From assembly GCA_963576475.1 (NCBI GenBank), contig OY754981.1, positions 27,814,132 to 27,878,131 of the forward strand: a DNA stretch of 64,000 nucleotides, given 5' to 3'. Shown here in pieces: positions 37,142 to 47,109 of the stretch; within the stretch, counting starts at the first letter, position 1, and every line of letters starts with the position of its first letter. This stretch comes from Molanna angustata. Taxonomy: Eukaryota; Arthropoda; Insecta; Trichoptera; Molannidae. The position numbers and the translations under genes were made by a program. The notes beneath the pieces are model-generated. The model was given only the letters and a program-made list of their open reading frames with translations, did not search any database and had not been told where the DNA came from.

Positions 37142-37689
37142 TTAATAAGTTTTTCGTTCTGTTTGCTTTTGTATAAACATCTAAAAATTTGTAGAATAGC
37201 TTCGAATGGTGTTTTGTAGTTTTGAACACGTTTTCAATCCAAAGTAAGTGGTACCTACATGTACCTACACAAAAATAACATTATGAGGACATGTTCAAAT
37301 ATTGGTCACACAGGTATGGTTACGTGTTCGTAAAATATAATACTATAATAACTATCTACATAGTTTGTTTTTAAAATGAAAAACTGCATAGTATTTGGTT
37401 GATTCAAATACCCCCTGGCGATGACCAGCTAAAACCTGCCAATTTCTCTTTGAGAAAAAAATTTTCAGGTGTAGGGTACGAACCATGAAAGAGTATCATA
37501 CTTTCATGCATGAAAGTATAATACTAGTACTAACGGAAATAGGGTGAAAATAGTGCATTTCCATAAAAACACACATTTATTTATGCAGATACATGAGTGT
37601 GCAAAAGCGTTTTTACTTTATACTTCTATGTATGCAAAAATTGAATTGATTGTGTAAAAAAACTCAAAAATAATTAATTCATAGCTCGT

Positions 37690-38036
37690 TAGTGATGGCC
37701 ATGGTCTTGAAAATACATTAAATATGTGGTCTTGGCCTTGCATACTTGATCGAGTCTTTTTCTTGGTCTTGCAAGTATTGTAGGTCTTAAAAATATTTTT
37801 TAATATTCTGATAAATTGCATTACCTACTCAATTACAATGAAAAATGACAAAAAACCCAATTTATAGTAGTATGTCGCTATTACGTATTTTAATTGCGTA
37901 CTTTTTAATTAAAAAAATAAGTTTATAAAATTTCGTGAGAGAGCAAGACACATGGTCATGATCTTGCACCCCCTGGTGTCTTCCAGCGACACTTACGGTC
38001 TTGGTCTTGTGAGACTTGCAAGACTTTTACTCATCA
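37690..38036. mobile_element. hAT-like MITE, copy 2
   Basis: Begins TAGTGATGGCCATGGTCTTG and ends GACTTTTACTCATCA, with inverted CTTGGTCTTGCA blocks and a central TAATTGCGTACTTTTTAATT shared with 12607-12948. It lies within the decayed Harbinger element. The target duplication is not clear. Confidence 0.65.
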
Positions 38037-38401
38037 TAATATATACACAATATTCCAGAGTGGTGGAGGGTATGAAAAATGAGTTTTGAAACGCCACTCG
38101 GAAGAGAATAGTTAAATAGGTCGCTTGTAGTGAAATCTAGTTAATACCACTTTAAACGAAACTTCTATTTGAAATTCACTTATCCCTCATTCACTCAATA
38201 TTGAAGTTTTTAAATTATCATTTTAAAGACAATCAGCTAGACTATGAAATAGCCTCAAGTGATGATGAAACGATTTGTTAATCCTTGCAAATATTTAAGA
38301 TTAAACTATATTTATAATTCTTGAGTTATATTTCTTTTCCGGCCTTTGATTCTCCATTTCCTTTTGAAATAGTTATGATTAGTTTATTTATGTTTTTTTA
38401 A

Positions 38402-38625
38402 GTGTGGCTATTGCTATTGCACATCTCTAATTTACTAAGCCTATAAATACCGCCATTTTGGAAATAAAAAAACATTCCGTTTCGATACTCCAGCCGGTGC
38501 TTAGTGCTCGCGATCTTCGTATTTTCATTCCGAGTTGACGTGCACATTATAATTTTTTCATTAAGTATTTCTTGTACATTTTGTGTGCACAATAAACGAG
38601 TAAGTGATAAACATTCTTTAAATCT
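38402..38625 (+). other. Promoter-like or LTR-like segment, unassigned
   Basis: Contains a good TATA box (CCTATAAATACC near 38441) followed by GC-richer sequence and, downstream, AATAAACGAG at about 38591. TG at 38402 is preceded by TTAAG, and TTAAG also follows a CA near 38562. Too little to call a solo LTR. Confidence 0.2.
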
Positions 38626-38760
38626 CTTACAGCCCGTTTCATAAAAAGCGGCAAAAGGACCCTTTAGTTAAAGGTTCTTTAAAAATTTAAAGTCGCCTTT
38701 ATGTAAGTCGTTGCGTTTCATAAATAATAATGCCGCGTTCTTTAGTAAAAGGCACAAATG
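38626..38760 (+). repeat. Another Harbinger-type terminus
   Basis: After a TTA, GCCCGTTTCATAAAAAGCGG and later TTGCGTTTCATAAATAAT reproduce the layout of the 34176 and 39345 termini at lower identity. Either a second element end or an internal relic. Confidence 0.5.
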
Positions 38761-39349
38761 TCACCAAAATACCTGAAAGTTGGCAATATTGCTATCAAAA
38801 TCTATGGAAACATAGCTCATAGCATAGGTAAATCTTTCTGTTTACTACCATATAATATGTTATTTCTGTCATTGAATTGATCATTGATGTATAGGACATG
38901 TTTATGGAACAAAATCTATCAAAAAATTCTCCTTAATTCTACTTTTCCGCGTGGTCGATTTTTTTCCTATATACTTTTCACTACTGTATCACAGTACGCA
39001 TCTTCTAATTAGCTCATTTTGAAAACATCATTTTTTTATATTATTTATAAAAAAATGTTAAAATTATAACAAAACTATTGAATATAAGTAAGTAATATGC
39101 ACATGATCGTCAACATTAAATTGACAATATTGACATCAACAAGAACTGACTTGAACATTATGTCACATTGCAGCACACTCTGGTGGCAAAAAAATGAACT
39201 GCTCTTAAAGAAGACTTTAGTGACTAAAGTACGAAGACACTGGACTTTAAATTAAAGTGAACTTTAAGTGACATTTTGTTGTTATGAAACGCAATTTATT
39301 TTAAAGTCGACATTAAGTCTCCTTTAATTTTAATGAAACTGGCCATTAT

Positions 39350-40605
39350 ACCCATTATTCTCATAATATATCTCAGCTTGCATTATCCTGATATTTTTTT
39401 TTCTTTTCCCCTTAGCGTTTTTTTTCTGATATATCTAATTAAATAAATTTGGATTATCGCCATCCGCGATAATCTAATATATGGGGCTGTTTGGTTTGTC
39501 CACGCACGTTAAGTAGTAGTCAGATTATGTTATACATATTTCGGTTCGATCCCGAAATATAAGTATAATTTGCATACCAACAGAAAGTCATATTTATTAA
39601 ATTCCACTTATTATAGGTATACATAACCTTTAAACCTCTCATAAAACCCCATGTAAGTAACAATTAAAATAGAGAACAGTGTTAAACCACAGTTTTTGTC
39701 GATTATTTTACGACAGAACGTTATAACCGAGGTGTCTCGCCAATATCAAGGTCAAAACGAAACAAAATTTGACAAGACTTATCCAACACTACTTAATATT
39801 TACAATGTTGCCAAATGTGTGGGCGGAGTTACAGTGATTTTACAATGTTGTCAAATATGTGGGTGGGTCTAATGCCGAGACGCCTCGGCAAAAACGTTCG
39901 GTCGTAATAAATCGATCTATGGAAAAAACTGTGTTCAATTTAATTTGTTAAATTTTAAAATGGTTAACACAAAACATTGTTAAACATTGTTGCACATTGT
40001 TAACACAAAAACTTTTTTTTTATATCGGAAATGATAAAAACTAACAGAAAAAAATACAACATTATGAATTAATTTCAGCACAGTATTTTACGCGTTAAAG
40101 GAATGCGTATATACACAGCGATGCATGAGTGTAATCGCAACGATTTGTCGATGTCGTCAAATTATATATTTCGCAATTTGCGAGTGCGACCAGTGAGCGC
40201 GCAAAATAAATCCTTAGCCCCTAACGACCTAAGTGCGCAATTCATTCGTGCGTTCGGTAATACATTGCGGAACGCCTCCAATAAAAAATATGCAATTCGT
40301 TTATTAAATTCAATAAGGCCGATGACAGGACGAAATATGTAATTATTGGTCGAGTTTCATTTAACCAGGAGAACTCGAAAACGAAAATAAAACCACATAA
40401 GTTTTGAATAAATATTTATGTTTATGGATGTGTCGGACGAAATCGACAAAACCTGACTGTGCAAAAGAATGTTCTTATAAATAAAAGTCAATGTAACTGT
40501 GGATGTATGATTGTATGTCTGTACGTAGGAACCCGGGTTCAAAGTATAATATTATTATTCACACATAACAATATAGCGTTATGCTTCTATATAATATTCA
40601 GTTCT
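39350..40605. other. AT-rich region with a weak TIR pair
   Basis: About 39683-39937 has imperfect inverted ends (CCACAGTTTTTGTCGATTA ... inverted relative ACACAGTTTTTTCCATAGA; ACCGAGGTGTCTCG against GCCGAGGCGTCTCGGC) and could be a 250-bp MITE. No gene supported. Confidence 0.4.
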
Positions 40606-40611
40606 TTAATA

Positions 40612-40815
40612 TTCGTGGCACAGTTGGTTAGCCGTTCGTTTTCTGTGCGGGCGTCCTGGGCTCGTTTCCCAGCAGAGGAGAAATTTATGTAAATTCATTT
40701 CTCATGCAAATATTGCCTCTTTTGGACGGAAACACTGGTTAGTTGGAAGATATTGCCAAACGGCAATAAACTCGCCACTTGCGCAGGGTGCAAGAAAGTG
40801 TTTATTATTATTCGT
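40612..40815 (+). mobile_element. SINE-B, most complete copy
   Basis: tRNA-like head: A-box region GGCACAGTTGGTTAGCCG and B-box region GGGCTCGTTTCCC. Then CAGAGGAGAAATTTATG, CATTTCTCATGCAAATATT and the 3' block CACTGGTTAGTTGGAAGATA ... GGCAATAAACTCGCCACTTG. Matches the minus-strand copy at 50168-50330. Confidence 0.75.
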
Positions 40816-40903
40816 TCTTTACTCTCTCATACATAGTTTTTCATAGCACATAGTTTCTTAGAGACACAAAAAATCAATGGTTCTCATAACATGAATGAGG
40901 AAC

Positions 40904-41039
40904 GTTCTCATAACATTGGGGAGAATGAATGAGGAACGCCTGATGAAGAAAATATACAGTACGGACAGGAATGGAATGAGAGGTCGAGGACGTCCAAGAA
41001 AGGGATGGCACGACCATGTGAACGACATTCTAAAAGACT
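40904..41039 (+). mobile_element. RTE-like LINE internal fragment
   Basis: Encodes NVLITLGRMNEERLMKKIYS then DRNGMRGRGRPRKGWHDHVN in an open frame. It lacks the 3' tail, so it is truncated at both ends. Confidence 0.8.
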
Positions 41040-41186
41040 TTTTGTTTATTCATTTGTACATAGTGAGCCTAGAGTTGTGATGTATGTAAATAATTATTGT
41101 TGCAGTTATCACCACACAGGTACCCAACTGTGAGAAACTTTGACTAAGTACCTATACAATAAATCTGGGTTCATCTGTATTCTATT

Positions 41187-41285
41187 GGGGACACGGAAGG
41201 AGCCTCCACGTAGATTGAGTTTCGGTTAACTTCGGAAAAGCAATCGGGCGTCCCTGGAAACGGCAGAATGCCGGCCAATCCTTCC
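41187..41285 (+). ncRNA. HDV-like self-cleaving ribozyme candidate
   Basis: Nested double-pseudoknot pairings in the HDV order. P1 pairs 41187-41192 with 41250-41255 (GGGGAC/GUCCCU). P2 pairs 41195-41200 with 41280-41285 (GGAAGG/CCUUCC). P3 pairs 41202-41205 with 41246-41249 (GCCU/GGGC) and abuts P1. A possible P1.1 pairs CC at 41206-41207 with GG at 41256-41257. P4 is CGGCA-GAA-UGCCG at 41261-41273. J4/2 reads GGCCAAU (41273-41279), comparable with GGCGAAU in HDV, placing the catalytic C at 41275. Cleavage is predicted just 5' of 41187, which is also the first base after the target duplication. The P3 loop (about 40 nt) is much larger than usual, the main caveat. Confidence 0.65.
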
Positions 41286-41335
41286 ACCACCGGAGCACCA
41301 ACCAATATGATGGTGTTCCGGACACGGAAAGTAAG
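41187..41335 (+). mobile_element. 149-bp structured insertion with 11-bp TSD
   Basis: TGTATTCTATT occurs at 41176-41186 and again at 41336-41346, directly bracketing this GC-rich segment. It starts GGGGACACGG and ends GACACGGAAAGTAAG. The first 99 nt fold as an HDV-like ribozyme. The rest contains a hairpin of ten pairs (41290-41299 with 41312-41321, one G-U). No coding capacity. Best read as a SINE-like or internally deleted LINE, because retroelement 5' ends in several insect lineages begin exactly at such a ribozyme. Confidence 0.7.
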
Positions 41336-41349
41336 TGTATTCTATTAGT

Positions 41350-42780
41350 TTTGTTTTTTTATAGGTACACTATTTATGTAAAATTGTTTTAGATACACAC
41401 CGTTTTTACTGTTTATGTAAAATTGTCGACCTCAATATAGGCCAGCCCTAGTGGTGTCGGTATTTTTATTTAATAATTGTTGGCGTTCCACCCGATATCG
41501 AGTGATGTAGCCAAACAATACATATATAATATCATTTATGTAACCTGTAAAGATAATTAAATAAATAAAATAAATATTTTTTAGCGGCATAAATTGAAAG
41601 GGACACGTCCTGACGGTCTAATTAGACACAAAATTAACCTAATAAATTATGAATTCATATCTTTAATATTTCAGTGGTGCGATGTCGGGTAAAAAATCCA
41701 GGGTTGTACACGTACTCTTGAAATAAAATGAGGCAAATGATTAATTAATTATTTATTAGAATTAACAGCAGCACACGCAACCTCGTTACGCGAATGAAAT
41801 ATTATCACGAATGACACGAATATATTTACAGATTTTTATAAAAATTATATGTAAAAAAAATATGGCATGAATTTCCTCTTTGGGTCACGCTAATTTATGG
41901 CTCACTTGGCGAATTATTTGGACGCCGTCGAATGATAAAGGGAGAATAATTAAATTAAAAAAAATAAACCAGTATGTTTTATATTCTACGTATATTGTTT
42001 ATTGGTCGATAACTGATTCGCCTTGTTAGGGCATCTTCAAGATTAGTCATTCCATTCTAAATCAAATTAGAATGGGATTCAACAAAGTAAATTATTCCCA
42101 ATTACATACGATAATAAATATTTATTTGAATTGAAAGTAATTTATTTGTTTATTAATTCATATTTGATAGTGTTAAAAACGGTTGTTTTACGAAAAGTGA
42201 AACAAATTCGCTGAGGTTTAAGAATAGTTTGAAAAATTAATTTATTCCCAAACCATATTATATTTACAAAAATAAAAACACATACCTACACAAAATAACT
42301 CACTAATTACAGGTTTCATAGCAGGGAGGCTACTCATTACATTCTAATCATGCCTTAATCTTAAAAAAATATAAATCAGTAATCGATCATAGTCTAAAAT
42401 GAATCTTTCTCTACATTCAATCACAAAAACTTGTTAAGATCAAAGTTTAGTATGAATTAGTATTTTTGTATATATATTCGTCCTTTTCCTCATGACTGAG
42501 GACAGCGGCTGTAGTCCGTCGCCACACGTATGGCCCGCCTCCATGCAAATCTGTTTTGGGCTGAACGCAGAGCACCAGTCACCGAAGACCCCATTGTGGA
42601 CTAAACCAAATCGCTCCATCTGGTCGGTGAACGACAACGAGATCTCCGTCCTTCCACGCTGCCCATCAAAACAAGCTTCTCGAGACAGTCTGGATTTCTC
42701 TGGTCATTTTTGTATACATTAATATTAGGCAAGGGATATTCTTACGACTCAACCATAGATAAATTCTCATAATTCTTTCC
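41350..42780. other. AT-rich region with a GC-richer segment
   Basis: 42485-42710 is GC-richer (GACTGAGGACAGCGGCTGTA, GTCGCCACACGTATGGCCC) with frames on both strands. It resembles a dispersed repeat fragment but no family is recognised. The remainder shows nothing. Confidence 0.4.
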
Positions 42781-42785
42781 ATACC

Positions 42786-42996
42786 CATAGAAAGCGCAGA
42801 TAAATCAAGTTATAAAAATATTTACCTTTGTTTATACTTTGTTATAATAGTAGATCTCGATGAAAAACTGATTTATAAAATTAAGTAAATGTAATAAGAT
42901 GCCAATATTATTTATTTTTTCTTCAAGTTGGTTTCCATGATCATTTATGACCATTAAAAAAATGACAAAGGTATAATATAATCTGCGCTTTCTATG
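42786..42996. repeat. Small inverted-repeat element
   Basis: 16-bp perfect inverted ends (CATAGAAAGCGCAGAT at 42786-42801 and its reverse complement at 42981-42996), with a further inner inverted pair ACCTTTGT/ACAAAGGT. About 211 bp, non-coding, MITE-like. Confidence 0.55.
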
Positions 42997-43066
42997 TTTA
43001 TAAATGACCTAAAAACATAGACGACGTCAGAAAATTTGTCGTGTAAATGTCGTGTAAAGACACTTT

Positions 43067-43093
43067 TTGGCGGGAAAATGCTTTTCCCGCCAA
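43067..43093. promoter_or_regulatory. Palindromic E2F-like site
   Basis: TTGGCGGGAAAA and its exact reverse complement separated by TGC. GGCGGGAAA is the classic E2F/DP recognition core, here as two head-to-head sites. No promoter or gene is visible nearby, so any regulatory role is conjecture. Confidence 0.4.
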
Positions 43094-43099
43094 TTCCGG

Positions 43100-44365
43100 T
43101 CGTAAAAAAATAGTGGCACCGTTAATATTATTATTCAATTCTGAGCTGATCTTATTTTAATCAACTTCATGGGTAAATCTGCCGATGTAATATTTATTTA
43201 AGCATTCAAGGTATAAAAATTAAGATATTTTGAAACGGTGAAAACAAGAAATGTGATAAGAAAGGGTTCTTTGAAAATAAGGAAAAGATTCAAAATATTT
43301 CTATAAATACTAAAAATGATGTTCTATAGTTTAAAGTACATATTTTTAATCATATTCAGTAGAAATATGATAAATATTAAGTCGTTTTAGTTGGGGACAT
43401 TTAGAACAGTACATATACAATTAATAATTTGATTCTTTAAAAGGAATTCTGTGTTTGATGTAATTATTTGTCTCTTATTTATTTTCTTATAGATTCATGG
43501 GCTAATGATTCAAACAAGCACAAATAATAAATATTATACCCACTGTTCGGTCGCCGAATAACTCAATTTAAGTAGTCGTATTTTTTTCTGATAATGTGAA
43601 GGTATTTGGATAAATGGGATACCTCACTATTTTTGTTATGAAGATTGGAAGGATGAATTATTAGATTAGAATTAAATTGACCCAAATGTAGAAGGAAAGA
43701 ATGTTATGAAACAGAAACCACAGAATCAGTCCATAAATAAAATATAACTTGTAGGTTCACTTGGACGATTGTGAATTCTCGATTCTGATCACGATTGAAT
43801 TCAACTTGTTCAGCATATTTCTACATTAATTTGTAATTCTTTTTGACTGATGTAATGTTATAAATATATTCTGTTTTTAAATAACCACAAAATAATTCAA
43901 CAAGGATAAAAATATACCGAAACAGTAGGTACATTTTTTTATTAAAAAAGTATTAATTATGTTTCATTGAAGCTTTTGGTTTAATTTATCGTGAAACTAA
44001 AATTCTAATCGTCTAATAATAACCATTGAAAACACATTGCAATGAAAATAAAAAGTATTTTTCATAATGCAATACGACTAAATAATATTTTTAATTTCGG
44101 TAAAGCGATGGTTAAAATCCTGAAATAATAATATCAACAAACGTTATATCTTTAAAGAAAAACTGTTTGCAAACATTCAGGCGTATACAAATTCAGGCGT
44201 TATAACGTATGAACTACAAAGCTCTTTCATATCATATCTTACTACATATGATTTGATTTGTTACAAAATAATAACGTATGCATTATCATTATGCCTTGTC
44301 ATTTATAAGGAAGGCAGAGAATTTATCGCATTACATTCTGGTTGACATTTATCGCACCGTCAACA
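43100..44365. other. AT-rich region, no gene seen
   Basis: No supported feature. Confidence 0.4.
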
Positions 44366-44375
44366 TTGTTGCAAT

Positions 44376-44742
44376 TAATGATGAGCAAAAGTCTTGCATA
44401 TCTTGGTTTTGGTCTTGGAAGACACGCATGTGTCGCTGCAAGACCAACACCATGACTAAGGGGTGTAAGACCAATACCAATATACCTAAGGCTTTGCAAG
44501 ATCAAGAGTTGAAATCTTACGGTCTTGTAAAATTTGATAAAATTATTTATTTTTAATTAAAATGTAAGCGATTAGCTACTTACTATAGAAATTTATGTTA
44601 TTGACACCTTACAATGCAATTTATGAATTTTAAAATATTTTTTTTTAGCAAAACATCAAGACTCGATCTAGTATGCAAGACCTAGACCGGTAGTGCAGGA
44701 CCAATACCACTCCAGTCTTGGTCTTGCATTTGCTCATCACTA
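44376..44742. mobile_element. hAT-like MITE with 8-bp TSD
   Basis: Terminal inverted repeats TAATGATGAGCAAA (left) and TAGTGATGAGCAAA (right, inverted). Flanks are GTTGCAAT (44368-44375) and GTTGCATT (44743-44750), an 8-bp target duplication with one mismatch, the hAT hallmark. 367 bp, non-coding, filled with CAAGACC-type inverted blocks. Best of three related copies. Confidence 0.8.
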
Positions 44743-44828
44743 GTTGCATTGTAATATTCTGAGTTTTTACTATCCGATACTTCTATGCTGGTCATACTTT
44801 GTACTACATATGATTGATATACCTTAAC

Positions 44829-45434
44829 ATCTCAATAGAGACGAAGATGGAACATTATTGGAGAACCACGAACTCAAGGCATACGACTTGTCATCGGCTG
44901 ATTCATGTGATCACTGTAATATTTTGCGCAACGTTCACCAATTATGTATTCCAATTAGATAAATTGAATTGATAGGGATTATTTATTAGCTGTGAGGCAC
45001 CGGCTTAGAATAGTGCTTCCATTCTTTTAAATCATTGTTTTCGAGTGTCCCGTAAGAGCCGGGTAATCGAAAATACAACAGGCAACAATAACATCTCACA
45101 TAGTTCAGCAATGAGGTTCACCACCCATTCTGAATGTAGTGCTTTTTTTGGTGAAACGAGACTGGTGTGTGGGTATACATAGATGTGTTGTTCTCCCTTT
45201 TATAAGGCAATGCACACCCGGACACCTTTCGCTGGTTACCCCACATTGTGGGATATGCCGTGATGGTATGTATGCATGTAATTGATAGGGAACTCGATAG
45301 GAAGCCATAGTTGGTGAACCTTGTGCAAGTTCATAAAGTGATCATGTGAACCCGTCGATGACAGGTCGTAAGCCACGTAGGTGACTTGAGTTATCGGTTC
45401 TCCTATAATGTTCCATCTTCGTCTCCATTGAGAT
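44829..45434. mobile_element. Repeat M foldback element, split by a SINE
   Basis: The left half (44829-44978) and right half (45280-45434) are long inverted repeats of each other: ATCTCAATAGAGACGAAGAT at the left and the same inverted at the right, continuing through GGAGAACC, TGTCATCG and GTTCACCAA. SINE-C is inserted near the centre. Without it the element is about 300 bp. Single arms occur at 7265-7425 and in 23519-23690. Confidence 0.8.
44979..45279 (+). mobile_element. SINE-C, copy 2, 12-bp TSD
   Basis: Flanked by AATTGATAGGGA at 44967-44978 and 45280-45291. The body is nearly identical to 24990-25315. It ends GCCGTGATGGTATGTATGCA. An antisense open frame crosses it and is a shadow. Confidence 0.85.
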
Positions 45435-45590
45435 GATAAAATTTGTCATAAATTATCATCGAATCCCGAGAGGGAAAAAAATCCAATATTTGCGTATATG
45501 CCACTATAAGTATATTCGATCGATATATCTTTATTTTTCGAATACATATTTAATTTTATGCTAAAACGAGTGGGTTGTGGCCAACGCTAA

Positions 45591-46073
45591 ACTCCTCACT
45601 AACAAGTCATTCTATAAAGTATTCAAATATTGTATGGAAAATTTTCAGCATTTTCATGAAATGTCTTTGTTAAATTATTTTTTATTCAAATATTTTATTA
45701 TGAAAACTTGATAAAATCTTCAATGCCATTTTATGAGAGTGATGTGCTTTTTTACCAATTTGAAAATAAAAATTTCAAATTTTAAGTTTCCTGAGCATGG
45801 GGTCACTTTGAAATATGTGACAGAAAAAAAAATTGAGAAGCACTATTTGCAAAATACAAATTTGCAAAATTTGAATAGAATCGAATGAGTACTTTAGTCT
45901 ATAATCGATAAAGTAAAATGCACAATGCACATAGCACACACACACAGATACACTGTGATGAAACTTTCAGAATACAATCTCAGCATGATACTAGTTGATA
46001 GTCTGCAAAAAAATAGCCTTAAGAATTGCGAAATCATAACTCCCCACTATATCCCCTTGGGTTAGTGAGGAGT
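45591..46073. mobile_element. TIR element with ACTCCTCACTAAC ends
   Basis: A perfect 13-bp terminal inverted repeat and 483 bp of non-coding DNA. Most of its length (from about 45660) recurs at 49225-49662, for example GTTTCCTGAGCATGGGGTCA, TAGTCTATAATCGATAAAGT and ACAATCTCAGCATGATAC. A relic is near 53045-53095. Confidence 0.75.
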
Positions 46074-46074
46074 A

Positions 46075-46880
46075 AAAATAATTACTCAATGTAATCGTTC
46101 ACGAAATAAATACGTACATAGCAAATGGACTGTAAAAATATGATAAGTATGTCTAATAAACCATAGAAGATAGTCAATTTTTCTTCCCCAGCACATTGCG
46201 ATGTTTTGTATAAAAAAAATATTGATGCGACGATGTGACATCTATATAAAATTCATGAAACTTTTTTCAACTGACACAAAGTGCGCGGGGAAAAGGGTGT
46301 ATTAAAAATGACACTAGCTTACTGACACACTTACACTCTATCATCCGCGTTCTGTGGTCTTCAAAGCCCTTCAACTTGTAGTTCCACTCATAATATCATC
46401 TTGAACCCTTCTTCCCTTCATCGTGGGTATAGCATCGTTTATCTTTTCCTCGGCATGTCAGACGTTTGACGCTTGGCGTTTTGGGATGAATAGAGATGCG
46501 TAAAAAGCGAAGGAAAAAAATACGTTAAGTTAATAATATCGTCAAAATATACAAAAAGTACTTGAGAAGGATCATTACTTTGCATAAAATGTTTTTATCG
46601 TTAAGTAACCCCCACAAATTGCTATTATATCTGTAAAATTACTCTTGATACTCGAATTTGAACCCAATTTCGAATTTTCGTTTATAACCTACCTTCCTGT
46701 CGCCTGAGTACATTCAAAACATCGACTTTAACGATTAAAACATACCTACCATCCGCATTATTCTCAGTTACAAAGGTAGATTCTTAGCGAAAATTTTGAA
46801 ATTGGGATCGTATTTGCTGTAGAAAATGAGGTCCCTTATGGCACATTTTAGAATTAGAATATTTTTTACGTGTTTTGATT
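46075..46880. other. AT-rich region, no gene seen
   Basis: No supported feature. Confidence 0.4.
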
Positions 46881-46884
46881 ACTT

Positions 46885-47105
46885 GATGCTGTGATGCACG
46901 TGCTTACAATAGTACTTTTTTTTTGGGTATTCGAAAATATAATTGGCAAAATAACGTTTCAGCAATGAGGTTCATCATTCATTCTGAATGTTGTCTTTTT
47001 AGGTGAGAGTACCTACTGGTGTGTAGGGATACATGTGTCGTGCTTCATTTTATAATTTACTGCACAGCTGTTGCTGGTTATCCGATGGTTTGTATGTATT
47101 TTTAT
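46885..47105 (+). mobile_element. SINE-C, diverged copy 3
   Basis: Retains TATTCGAAAATATAATTGGC, CAGCAATGAGGTTCATCATT, CTTTTTAGGTGAGAG and GGTTTGTATGTATTT in the order of the other copies, with many changes. Confidence 0.65.
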
Positions 47106-47109
47106 TTTT

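Larger units (their letters stand above)
34176..39345. mobile_element. Second PIF/Harbinger element, decayed, with nested insertions
   Basis: The left end from 34176 (CCGCCGGTTTCATAAAAATT) and the reverse complement of the right end to 39345 (TGGCCAGTTTCATTAAAATT) match closely over about 110 bp. They share AAAGGAGACTTAATGTCGAC and TGCGTTTCATAACAACAAAA. The flanks are TTA at 34173-34175 and at 39346-39348, fitting a 3-bp Harbinger target duplication. Just inside the left end is a broken HARBI1-like transposase start. Nested inside are an RTE-like LINE, a TTAA-flanked foldback element and a hAT-like MITE. A related terminus at 38626 leaves open that the right end instead belongs to a separate, shorter element. 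Confidence 0.65.

Noticed and set aside
38402..38562. Solo LTR of about 160 bp (TG...CA with TTAAG on both sides)
   Set aside because: A 5-bp match next to a freely chosen CA is weak, and no poly(A) signal lies inside those borders.
42440..42722. Overlapping frames on both strands in GC-richer DNA
   Set aside because: No domain; behaves like a repeat fragment rather than a gene.
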